Source of the DNA: Methylophilaceae bacterium
GTDB lineage: Bacteria; Pseudomonadota; Gammaproteobacteria; Burkholderiales; Methylophilaceae
Assembly: GCA_027488395.1 (NCBI GenBank)
Contig: JAIYBT010000007.1
Span: 1 to 42,478 of the forward strand
Direction: 5' to 3'
Length of the DNA stretch: 42,478 nucleotides
Below the pieces are notes generated by a model, which did not search any database, was not told where the DNA came from, and saw only the letters and a list, made by a program, of their open reading frames with translations. A program made the position numbers and the translations under genes. Below, piece after piece: positions 33,809-41,486 of this stretch. Position 1 is the first letter of the stretch, and the number at the start of each line of letters is the position of its first letter.

Positions 33809-36352
33809 ATGAAACAACACAACACACGCATATCCATATTGCACTGCCTGCATTGGTGGTGTTTTGCATTGCTCTTGATGCTGTTTGCGCAGCATGCATC
33901 TGCCGTTGACTATATTTTTCCAACCAATATGCCGATGGGATGCTCACAGACGAATCCGGGCGTCTACAACTGTAACAGTCTTGCATTCGGCTTTAATGAT
34001 ACCGTCAGCATTGCGGGCACTAAACCTGCCACGATCAATGTGAACGGCACATTAAAAACAGATAATGTGGTGATCAATCAGGCAGGTAACGTCAGTGATG
34101 TATTGATTTCAGTCTCGGGCGAGGCACAAATTGATTATCAAGCGTTTATCAATGCCAGTCTTCGCGCAGGCAATGTCAGAGGCGCAGACCAAGCGGTGAT
34201 TGTCGGTTCAATCACCACCACAACTGGGTCGATCAATCTTGCGTTCAGAGCAGATGTGCGCGGTGGTTTAGTTTCAAAAACAGGCGATATTACCTTAGGC
34301 ACACAAACTAGAATTGCAAGCATTACCTGTAGTTGCAATGTGAGTGTGGGCGATGCCTCTGTGATTCTCGGTGACGTCAATGCCAACACCGTTTCTGACA
34401 GTGGCACAAAAGTCAATTATCAAGGCGCCATTCTCTCGACGGGGGAAGTCAGGCTTGGGTTTGGGGCAAGTGTGGCTAAGGGCATTATCTCTAACGATAA
34501 AATACGCTTTGGTGGCGAGAGTAATATTCAAGGGTGTGTGCAGTCCAAAACATCGAATGAAATTCGGTTGGATTGGAAAGATGTAGTACAAGGCGTTTGT
34601 TGCGGAAACAACAATTGCAATAGTAGTTGTGTCAAAAATGATTCAGGGCTAAAAATGCCGCCCAACTGTTCCAACAGCACCGCAAACGCAGCGAATTTTA
34701 ATTGTGTGGCAGTTGGGGCGGCTGCCAATACAGGCCGCTTGTTCACACAATTAGTCGCTAATAATTTTAATATCGATGTGGTCGCATTAAAGCCTGATGG
34801 CACGATTGAAACCAAATACGTCACGCCCGCGAATAAAGGCGTCAAATTAGAGTTTGTGGACGGTTCAGGAAACACCGCATGCAACAATCGCACTGCTATC
34901 AATCCAGCCATTTCGCAAACTGTCAGCTTTACTGCAAATGATGTCGGGCGCAAAACAGTCAGTAATGTCAATATCGGTATGGCGTATCGCAATATCCGCT
35001 GTCGCGTCACGGATAGCAATCAAACCCCCGCCATCGTCGGGTGTTCCTCAGATAATTTTGCTGTCAGACCCACAGGCCTCAGCGTGAGTGCGACCAATGC
35101 ACATGCTGACACCACAGGTGTCAGCGTGTCGGCAACGCCAGCCATCAAAGCAGGGGCAAACTTTAACCTAACAGCGGCCTCCGGCGCAGTGGGCTATGAT
35201 GGCACCCCCATCATTGATGCCACAAAATTGAATGCGCACACGGGCGCGGTTCGGGCAGGCGTCATTGCAGGTGTATTTAGTCCAGCCAATGCAAACACGG
35301 GTACGGCCAGTGGCAATGGCTTTAGTTACACCGAAGTTGGTTACTTCAATTTAGGCGCCTATGGCGTGTACGACAACACATTTACCGCGGTAGATGCGGC
35401 GAATGGTGATTGCGCCACAGGCTTCTTCAGCGCAGGCGGTAAGCAAGCCTGTAGCTTTGGCAATACCGTCGCGACCACCTACTTTGGACGCTTTATTCCA
35501 GATCATTTTGCAGTGACCTTAGGATCAACCACGCCAGCATGCAGCCTCAGTGCAACCCCTGCCAAGCGGTTTTCCTACTTTGGTCAAGACGGCTTAGGCA
35601 CTGGCTTTAGCTTAAAAGCAGAAAATGCCAGCAATCAAACTACGCAAAATTATACGGGGGGGTTTGCCAAATTTGGGCTGAATACCTGGTCCAATTACGT
35701 GTTCAATGCCACTGGTCTGCCAGTTGGCGCCAGCCTCACTGCCAGCACAACGGCACCTACAGGCACTTGGAGCAATGGTACCGCTACGATTTCAGCCAAA
35801 CATATCGTGACAAGGCCATCATCACCGGTGAATGCCAGCACGATTAGTGTGAGCATCACCCCTGTCGATAGCGACGGTGTCACCATGCCACTCACCAATG
35901 TGTCGTCTGCCAGCTTGTTTTATTTTGGCCGTTTACAGATGCAAAACGCCTATGGCTCCGAATTATTACCGCTGACCGTACCGATTGAGGCGCAATACTG
36001 GAATGGCATTGCATACCAACGAAATAGCTTGGATATTTGTTCCGTCATACCGACAAACAGCGTCGCCATGGGAAATTACAAAGGCAATTTGTCCGCTTGT
36101 GAATCATCGCTGACCGGTGGCAGCACGATGATCGGCGGTCAAACAGCGTTTAGGCTTAGTGCGCCTGGGGCAAACAATCACGGCAGTGTCGATTTGTCGA
36201 TCAATCTGAGCAGCGCATCAGGCGCCACATGTACACCCTCATCAACCGCTGCCAGTTCGGCCGCAATGCCTTGGTTTGGCGTTAATCCAAATGCTCGCGC
36301 CACTTTCGGCTTGTTTAAAAGTCCGTTGATTTATTTGCGGGAAAGTTATTAG
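33809..36352 (+). CDS. Secreted DUF6701 (MshQ-like) protein
   Basis: The 847-residue protein has a clear Sec signal (CLHWWCFALLLMLFAQHASA, cut near residue 32). Residues about 35-260 are rich in short Gly/Asn/Val/Thr strands such as VRLGFGASVAKGIISNDKIRFGG, suggesting a beta-solenoid. A Cys-rich patch follows at about 264-300 (VCCGNNNCNSSC). The C-terminal part from about residue 300 carries the DUF6701 hallmarks: FGRFIPDHFAVT, FYFGRLQMQNAYGSELLPLTVP, and the terminal FGLFKSPLIYLRESY. Relatives such as MshQ are encoded with MSHA pseudopilin operons and usually carry a LamG-like lectin domain; this copy is shorter and lacks it. No pilin genes are adjacent. A role as a pilus-associated adhesin is inference. 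Confidence 0.85.
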   Translation: MKQHNTRISILHCLHWWCFALLLMLFAQHASAVDYIFPTNMPMGCSQTNPGVYNCNSLAFGFNDTVSIAGTKPATINVNGTLKTDNVVINQAGNVSDVLISVSGEAQIDYQAFINASLRAGNVRGADQAVIVGSITTTTGSINLAFRADVRGGLVSKTGDITLGTQTRIASITCSCNVSVGDASVILGDVNANTVSDSGTKVNYQGAILSTGEVRLGFGASVAKGIISNDKIRFGGESNIQGCVQSKTSNEIRLDWKDVVQGVCCGNNNCNSSCVKNDSGLKMPPNCSNSTANAANFNCVAVGAAANTGRLFTQLVANNFNIDVVALKPDGTIETKYVTPANKGVKLEFVDGSGNTACNNRTAINPAISQTVSFTANDVGRKTVSNVNIGMAYRNIRCRVTDSNQTPAIVGCSSDNFAVRPTGLSVSATNAHADTTGVSVSATPAIKAGANFNLTAASGAVGYDGTPIIDATKLNAHTGAVRAGVIAGVFSPANANTGTASGNGFSYTEVGYFNLGAYGVYDNTFTAVDAANGDCATGFFSAGGKQACSFGNTVATTYFGRFIPDHFAVTLGSTTPACSLSATPAKRFSYFGQDGLGTGFSLKAENASNQTTQNYTGGFAKFGLNTWSNYVFNATGLPVGASLTASTTAPTGTWSNGTATISAKHIVTRPSSPVNASTISVSITPVDSDGVTMPLTNVSSASLFYFGRLQMQNAYGSELLPLTVPIEAQYWNGIAYQRNSLDICSVIPTNSVAMGNYKGNLSACESSLTGGSTMIGGQTAFRLSAPGANNHGSVDLSINLSSASGATCTPSSTAASSAAMPWFGVNPNARATFGLFKSPLIYLRESY

Positions 36353-36371
36353 ACGGAAGCGACACACTGAA

Positions 36372-36396
36372 CGACCCCTCACTTACGCTGGGGTCG
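36372..36396 (+). terminator. GC-rich hairpin after the DUF6701 gene
   Basis: CGACCCC and GGGGTCG form a seven-base stem with an 11-base loop, about 20 bp downstream of the stop. No T-run follows, so it is a weak intrinsic terminator candidate. It lies between convergent genes and could serve either strand. Confidence 0.45.
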
Positions 36397-36449
36397 CCTG
36401 ACGTTACATGACTATCTGACCAATTTGACGGGTGAACACACCATCATAG

Positions 36450-36884
36450 TTATTGCGGAGATTTAACAGGCAAGGTGGCTATTTGCTCCACAACCAAGCC
36501 TTTGCTGTCTTTAAACTTAAATTTAAAGGTCACTTCTTCATCTGCTTTAAACGGTTGTTTAAACCCAAATAACATCAAATGTAATCCACCAGGGGCCAAT
36601 GCAACCGCTTGGTTTTCAGGGATTGCAATCTCATCCAAACGGCGCATTTTCATCACACCATTGTCCATGGTCATACTATGCAGCTCGACGCGTTCAGCAC
36701 GTTCGGTTTTTACGGAGATTAAGCGCATCGTTTGTGGGCTGTTAAACGTGACGTAAGCCGCACCCACCGATTGGCCGGGATTCGATGCACGCACCCAAGC
36801 CTCGCTGATGGTCACCTCAGCGTGAGCCATACCAACAAAGGTCAAAAACATAAGGATACAAGCGGACTGCAGGCGTTGTAACAT
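36450..36884 (-). CDS. Periplasmic copper chaperone PCu(A)C
   Basis: The 144-residue protein starts with a signal peptide (MLQRLQSACILMFLTFVGMAHA) followed by a cupredoxin-like domain. The copper motif H-x10-M-x21-H-x-M is matched exactly, from the His in VELHSM to the HLM of GGLHLML. The family delivers Cu(I) to the CuA centre of cytochrome c oxidase, often with Sco. No cytochrome oxidase genes are adjacent. An alternative ATG at 36896 would overlap yacG by 8 bp; 36884 gives a better signal peptide. It lies at the end of the pilD-coaE-zapD-yacG run. Confidence 0.93.
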   Translation of the reverse strand: MLQRLQSACILMFLTFVGMAHAEVTISEAWVRASNPGQSVGAAYVTFNSPQTMRLISVKTERAERVELHSMTMDNGVMKMRRLDEIAIPENQAVALAPGGLHLMLFGFKQPFKADEEVTFKFKFKDSKGLVVEQIATLPVKSPQ

Positions 36885-36888
36885 GGTG

Positions 36889-37086
36889 TTATCCATTCAA
36901 AGGTTCATCATCTAGATCAGGTGGCGTGGTGTCTGGGATTCTAAATTTTTCGGCAGCCCAATCGCCTAAATCCATCAATCGGCAACGTTCACTGCAAAAA
37001 GGACGATCTGGGTTTGCACTTGAAAACTCAGTAGCAGTGCCGCAGCTGGGGCAATTGACTTTGCGTGGTTTAGCGGCGGCCTGCAT
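36889..37086 (-). CDS. yacG: DNA gyrase inhibitor YacG
   Basis: The 65-residue zinc protein binds GyrB and inhibits gyrase in E. coli. The four zinc cysteines are in CPSCG (11-15) and CSERCR (31-36), and DLGDWAAEKFRIP follows as in the family. Its start shares one base with the zapD stop (TAATG), so the two are translationally coupled. The coaE-zapD-yacG order is conserved in proteobacteria. Confidence 0.95.
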   Translation of the reverse strand: MQAAAKPRKVNCPSCGTATEFSSANPDRPFCSERCRLMDLGDWAAEKFRIPDTTPPDLDDEPLNG

Positions 37087-37859
37087 TAATGATGTCCACC
37101 ACCCGTAAAGTTACAGACGATCATTTTAAAAGCGATATCGCTGTCACACGTTTTTGGTTTTTGAACAAAATCCAGCGTTTGAAAGCGGATATTAATCGCA
37201 TATTTATTGGCACTCACCTCTGGAAAGCAATCACCCGCGGCAATTTCAATACGTAACAATTGTGCTGGTTTATTGCCTGACAATTGTTGTTGATATGCGC
37301 CATGGTGCGCGACCAACGATAACACCTGGCCACTGCCACGCAACAATTGCAAAATAATACGGATTGCTTCATACATCGGCATTAACCGAGAAAGCCATTG
37401 ATCAAAATCACCCCGCCGTTGTTCGACATCCAGATTTAACCAATGATGGTATGAAGGCAAATCAAACTCGCAGACGCCACCTGGAATATTGGTGCGTTGT
37501 TTTACGCTCATGAGCCAATCGTTATCGCGGAGTGATTGACCAAATTTTTGATGATCAGCCCGCAGTGTCACCGCACATTGATCGATGCTGGCCAGGGTGT
37601 TGTCGAGTGCAGTTTGGTCGATATTGGGATTGCCCCGTAACACCGATAATTGCATTTTATGGCGATCGAGCTCTTGCAAGATATCGACCTTAAGGTCAGC
37701 TCGATCAATCAAATCGAGCATTTGTAGCAAAGACACCAACGCGGCATGATGATTAAACTCATGGCCAATATCAATATGGTGCAACACCTTAGTAAACAAA
37801 TCTTCTAGGCGAAGATAGGTTCTAATGCGCTCATTAAATGGAAATTCGTAGCTCGACAC
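37086..37859 (-). CDS. zapD: Cell division protein ZapD
   Basis: The 257-residue cytoplasmic protein cross-links FtsZ filaments. It has the family N-terminus YEFPFNERIRTYLRLEDLF, an alpha-helical bundle (about 10-120), and a C-terminal beta domain with CEFDLPSYHHWL and FTGGGHH at the end. The start is GTG 37857-37859; there is no ATG nearby that keeps the conserved N-terminus. It lies about 51 bp after coaE and is coupled to yacG. Confidence 0.95.
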   Translation of the reverse strand: MSSYEFPFNERIRTYLRLEDLFTKVLHHIDIGHEFNHHAALVSLLQMLDLIDRADLKVDILQELDRHKMQLSVLRGNPNIDQTALDNTLASIDQCAVTLRADHQKFGQSLRDNDWLMSVKQRTNIPGGVCEFDLPSYHHWLNLDVEQRRGDFDQWLSRLMPMYEAIRIILQLLRGSGQVLSLVAHHGAYQQQLSGNKPAQLLRIEIAAGDCFPEVSANKYAINIRFQTLDFVQKPKTCDSDIAFKMIVCNFTGGGHH

Positions 37860-37910
37860 CGCGGTCTTTTCTGTCAGCTGATACTTGAGAAGTATGCAAT
37901 AAAAGCTTGA

Positions 37911-38531
37911 TTATGAAATTGTTTTAATTGTGAGGCAAGTCTTTAAGTAGTTTTTATGGAAATTATGCACATTTTCGATCAATTCGCTTAAACCCGCTTG
38001 GTTTTCAATCACGGTATCGGCAATGGCTAACCGTGCCTCGCGGCTGCTTTGTGCTTGCATCATCATATTGGCCATGTCGGGACTGAGTTGTCGATGCGTG
38101 ACCAAGCGTGCAATTTGCAAATCTTCTGTGCAATCCACCACAATCACATGATCAATCATTGGCCAATCGGCTCGGCTTTCCACCAACAATGGAATAGCTA
38201 AAATCAAATAAGGGGCGTTGTCTGCTTGCGCGATGTGTTGCAAAGCGGCTTCACGAATCGCCGGATGCATGATGGCGTTGAGGTCTTCTAGGGCGGTGGG
38301 TTCCGAAAACACCCAAGCCCGCAAAGCAGCGCGATTTAAACGACCTGCCGCGTCAAATACCTCGTCGCCAAAGCGGCTACGAATATGTTGCATGGCGATA
38401 CTACCCGGCTCGCTTAAAGCATGCGCAATCAAATCTAAATCGACAATCGGCACACCTAGCGCCGCAAAAGCATGGCATACCTCCGACTTCCCACTCCCAA
38501 TACCGCCTGTCACGGCTACAATTTGCGCCAT
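37911..38531 (-). CDS. coaE: Dephospho-CoA kinase
   Basis: The 206-residue kinase carries out the last step of coenzyme A synthesis. It starts MAQIVAVTGGIGSGKS with the P-loop at 9-16, followed by VPIVDLDLIAHAL, HPAIREA, IPLLVES and IVVDCTEDLQIARLVTHRQLS. The length is normal. It lies 7 bp after pilD and is in the conserved pilD-coaE-zapD-yacG set. Confidence 0.97.
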   Translation of the reverse strand: MAQIVAVTGGIGSGKSEVCHAFAALGVPIVDLDLIAHALSEPGSIAMQHIRSRFGDEVFDAAGRLNRAALRAWVFSEPTALEDLNAIMHPAIREAALQHIAQADNAPYLILAIPLLVESRADWPMIDHVIVVDCTEDLQIARLVTHRQLSPDMANMMMQAQSSREARLAIADTVIENQAGLSELIENVHNFHKNYLKTCLTIKTIS

Positions 38532-38538
38532 GTGTGCG

Positions 38539-39411
38539 TTATGTCCCTAAATAATACGCTGCGAGTGTTGGCCCATAAAATAAAGCAGCGATGCCGCCAA
38601 GCGCCAAGAATGGCCCAAACGGCATCGGCACTTGTTTATCGCGGCCCTTGAGCACAATGAGCGCAATGCCAATCACACTGCCTACTACAGAGCTTAATAA
38701 AATTACGGCTGGCAGTAATTGCCAGCCAAACCAGGCCCCAATCGCCGCTAACAACTTAAAGTCACCATAACCCATGCCTTCTTTGCCCGTTAGCAATTTA
38801 AAGGCCCAATAAATCATCCACAGACTTAAATAACCGGCGATGGCACCGATCACTGCCGAATGCAAATCAGTGAAGCCATGCGTTAAGTTAAACCATAAGC
38901 CCAGCCATAATAACGGGAGCGTAATGCTATCAGGCAATAGTTGTGTATCCAGATCAATAAAGGTGAGCGCCACCAGCGCAAACATAAAGAGCAAGGCGAA
39001 GATGGTCATCGTTGCATAACCAAAATGCACAGCCACGCCATAAGCCAATGCACCGGTGAGCGCTTCAATTAGAGGGTAACGTATGGATATCGGTGCCTGA
39101 CAACCGCGGCATCGCCCTCTCAACACAAGATAACTTAGGAGCGGAATATTCTCTAATGCACTGATGGCATGCTTGCAATGCGGACAAGCAGACCGCGGCG
39201 TGACCAATGTATATTTGGGCTGTTCAGGCAGCGTTTCTTCACGCATGGCGGCACATTCTATTTGCCAAGCTTGTTGCATCATCATCGGCAAGCGATGAAT
39301 CACCACGTTTAAAAAACTACCCACTAACAAGCCCAATACGACACAACAGACTTGTAAAAAAATGGGTGAAGTACTCAACAACTGCGCCACAGGCTCAAGA
39401 AAAGTGAACAT
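38539..39411 (-). CDS. pilD: Prepilin peptidase/N-methyltransferase PilD
   Basis: The 290-residue polytopic enzyme cleaves class III signal peptides and methylates the new N-terminus. The cytoplasmic domain has the zinc cysteines CPHC (76-79) and CRGC (101-104). The catalytic aspartates are in FIDLDTQLLPD (about 153-161) and GMGYGDFK (Asp 217), and eight hydrophobic segments are visible. It is the only prepilin peptidase in the window and probably serves both the GspG-type pseudopilin at 5326-5745 and the type IV pilins that PilT and PilU retract (inference). Confidence 0.97.
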   Translation of the reverse strand: MFTFLEPVAQLLSTSPIFLQVCCVVLGLLVGSFLNVVIHRLPMMMQQAWQIECAAMREETLPEQPKYTLVTPRSACPHCKHAISALENIPLLSYLVLRGRCRGCQAPISIRYPLIEALTGALAYGVAVHFGYATMTIFALLFMFALVALTFIDLDTQLLPDSITLPLLWLGLWFNLTHGFTDLHSAVIGAIAGYLSLWMIYWAFKLLTGKEGMGYGDFKLLAAIGAWFGWQLLPAVILLSSVVGSVIGIALIVLKGRDKQVPMPFGPFLALGGIAALFYGPTLAAYYLGT

Positions 39412-39589
39412 AATTCCGATACAACAACTAAGGAAGTTTCATCATCGCATCGTTAATGCAACTAAGCAAGACGAAAACCATTCCATCTCATGAGATGAAA
39501 ATTGATCATTGACCATTGAAACGCTTGAAAATCGCATGACAGGCTCCATGTTTGTAGCATCACGGCTCAACCTAGAACACATTTCATTG

Positions 39590-39657
39590 TAAGCCCGTTT
39601 TGATTGTAGGCCCGTTTTGATTGTAGGACCGTTTTCATAGTAAGCCCGTTTTCATAG
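39590..39657. repeat. 17-bp tandem array upstream of a hypothetical gene
   Basis: Four imperfect 17-base copies start at 39590, 39607, 39624 and 39641, with consensus TA(A/G)GCCCGTTTT(G/C)AT(T/A)G. The first two share TTTTGATTG, the last two TTTTCATAG. The array ends 63 bp before the ATG at 39721. Upstream, 39412-39589 shows no coding frame. Confidence 0.9.
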
Positions 39658-39675
39658 TAAGATAGTGTCATGATG

Positions 39676-39690
39676 TTGCTGTACCAGCAA
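39676..39690 (+). other. Small inverted repeat in the leader of the hypothetical gene
   Basis: TTGCTG and CAGCAA form a perfect six-base stem with a three-base loop between the 17-bp array and the ribosome site of the 39721 gene. No T-run follows. It could be a 5' leader hairpin. Confidence 0.5.
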
Positions 39691-39720
39691 CGGATTGGTT
39701 CACCAAGAAGGAATTGATTG

Positions 39721-40110
39721 ATGACTGAAGCGATTAACATTGCATCTTCCACCGCCGTTGAACTCAATGAGGTAGAACATCCTGAATGGGATGTGCCCAT
39801 TATCTGCCGCGTGGAAGTCGATCTGCCAGGATGGCTGACTAAATTAACCGGTGAAAAACACTGGGAAGTCTACAGCGAAGAGGAAGAAGAAACCTGCATC
39901 AGCTTTGCCATGCGCGCCCAACATCCCAAAGCGATGCCCACCATGGTCGGGCAAACGTTACAAGCGGAAGTTACGCTGTACCATAATGGGTATGCCATCG
40001 TCGATGTAAATGGTGAATCTTTATTTGATGGCTCATTGACATCAGCCACCCATGACTTTGCTAGACTGAGTTATTACCGCGCGAGTGGCGAACCGATTGC
40101 GCTCAACTGA
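39721..40110 (+). CDS. Hypothetical acidic protein, 129 residues
   Basis: I do not recognise this protein. An AAGGA ribosome site at eight bases supports ATG 39721. The sequence is acidic, with an EEEEE run (about residues 55-59), two cysteines (about 29 and 61), no signal peptide and no membrane helix. Alternating hydrophobic segments (VIDV-like strands such as AEVTLYHNGYAIVDVNGESLF) suggest a small beta-rich cytoplasmic domain. It stands alone between pilD and ispB, on the opposite strand to both, behind a 17-bp tandem array and a leader hairpin. Codon use looks like its neighbours, so recent transfer is not indicated. Confidence 0.8.
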   Translation: MTEAINIASSTAVELNEVEHPEWDVPIICRVEVDLPGWLTKLTGEKHWEVYSEEEEETCISFAMRAQHPKAMPTMVGQTLQAEVTLYHNGYAIVDVNGESLFDGSLTSATHDFARLSYYRASGEPIALN

Positions 40111-40207
40111 TTGTGCGGCCGTATTGTCATCGCCCACTGATGCGCGCTACGGCGTATGTGCATGAAGATGGCAGCGATCGATGGCGCAATGCATGTAGAT
40201 GACGCGG

Positions 40208-41176
40208 TCAATGCTGACGATTGACCGAAAACTGCGCCAAATCGATTAACGCTTTTTTTGCTGGGCCATCTTCGTACACGCTCAGCGCAGCGCATGCGGC
40301 AGTTGCTTGTTGCTGGGCAACCTGCTTCACATAATCAAAGGCCTTGACCGTGCGCAGCACCTCTAAAACCGCCTCAAGTTGATCTACCTGCCCCTGCAAT
40401 AATGCGTGTTTGACAATATCGGCTTGTGGCGCTGGCGCTTGTTGAATGGCATACAACATTGGCAATGTGACCTTCCCCTCAATAAGATCATTGCCTAAGC
40501 TTTTGCCAATTTGCGCGCTGTCCCCTGTTAAATCCAACACATCGTCCACCAACTGAAAAGCGGTGCCTAAATGCATGCCATAGGTGGCTAATGCCTGTTC
40601 TTTTTCAGTGGATACTTGGCATTGCACAGCGCCCAAACGCGTGGCAGCCTCGAATAATTTGGCAGTTTTAAAGTGGATGACTTGTAAGTAGGCTTGTTCA
40701 GTGACGTTGATATTGCGCGCATTAATGAGTTGCAATACCTCGCCTTCTGAAATGGTATTGGTGGCATCCGCTAAAATTTCCATGACACGCATGTTGCCTA
40801 TGCCCACCATCATCTGAAACGCACGGGAATACAAAAAATCACCGACCAAGACGCTGGCAGGATTGCCGTAGACATGGTTTGCCGTCGATTTCCCCCGCCG
40901 TAACTCCGACGCATCGACCACATCATCATGTAATAAGGTCGCGGTATGAATAAACTCTACAATGGCTGCTAATTGATGATGTGACTGCGTAACGTGCCCG
41001 GCCAAATCGGCCGCCATCAACACGAGGATGGGCCGCAAGCGCTTACCACCACTATGGATGATGTACTCTGAAATTTGATTAATCAGCGGGACTTGCGAGG
41101 ACAAAGACTGGCGGATGACCGCATCCACCTGTTGCATATCGTCTGTGATCCGCGACAGACAAGCAGTTAATGACAC
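40208..41176 (-). CDS. ispB: Polyprenyl (octaprenyl) diphosphate synthase
   Basis: The 322-residue trans-prenyltransferase makes the side chain of ubiquinone. The first aspartate-rich motif is LLHDDVVD (DDxxD at 84-88), the second is LVDDVLD (211-215), and GGKRLRP binds the allyl or IPP phosphates. The start is GTG 41174-41176; an ATG at codon 14 (MQQVDAVIRQ) is possible. In many relatives ispB is divergent from rplU-rpmA-obgE; those genes are not next to it here. Chain length cannot be read from the sequence with certainty. Confidence 0.94.
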   Translation of the reverse strand: MSLTACLSRITDDMQQVDAVIRQSLSSQVPLINQISEYIIHSGGKRLRPILVLMAADLAGHVTQSHHQLAAIVEFIHTATLLHDDVVDASELRRGKSTANHVYGNPASVLVGDFLYSRAFQMMVGIGNMRVMEILADATNTISEGEVLQLINARNINVTEQAYLQVIHFKTAKLFEAATRLGAVQCQVSTEKEQALATYGMHLGTAFQLVDDVLDLTGDSAQIGKSLGNDLIEGKVTLPMLYAIQQAPAPQADIVKHALLQGQVDQLEAVLEVLRTVKAFDYVKQVAQQQATAACAALSVYEDGPAKKALIDLAQFSVNRQH

Positions 41177-41386
41177 TGTGACACCAAACTTTTAAAAAGC
41201 TAAGCATAGCATAATTGACTGCTTTACTGCCATGACATACACGCGGATGGCCTGACATCATGTGTCAAGAAGCTGACACTCTGCGCGTATCTGTATCAAC
41301 AGACCATGACCTTTGTTGCAGCTTCATCGCTCAGCAAAAGTTAAATAAATCATGCGCACCAATACCAAGCAGTGCTTTTAATACTC

Positions 41387-41475
41387 GCCAGTGCGCCTTA
41401 GCCCAATGCGCCTCAGCTAAGTAAACCTCAGCCAAGTAAACCTATGCCAAGTACACCTCAGCCCAGTGTGCCCCA
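41387..41475. repeat. 15-bp degenerate tandem array
   Basis: About six imperfect copies of a 15-base unit, roughly GCC(A/C)AGT(A/G)(A/C)(A/G)CCTCA, run from 41387 to 41475, with copies starting at 41401, 41416, 41431, 41446 and 41461. It ends 11 bp downstream of the stop of the EAL gene on the minus strand. The rest of 41177-41486 shows no coding frame. Confidence 0.85.
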
Positions 41476-41486
41476 GCGCGCATGCG

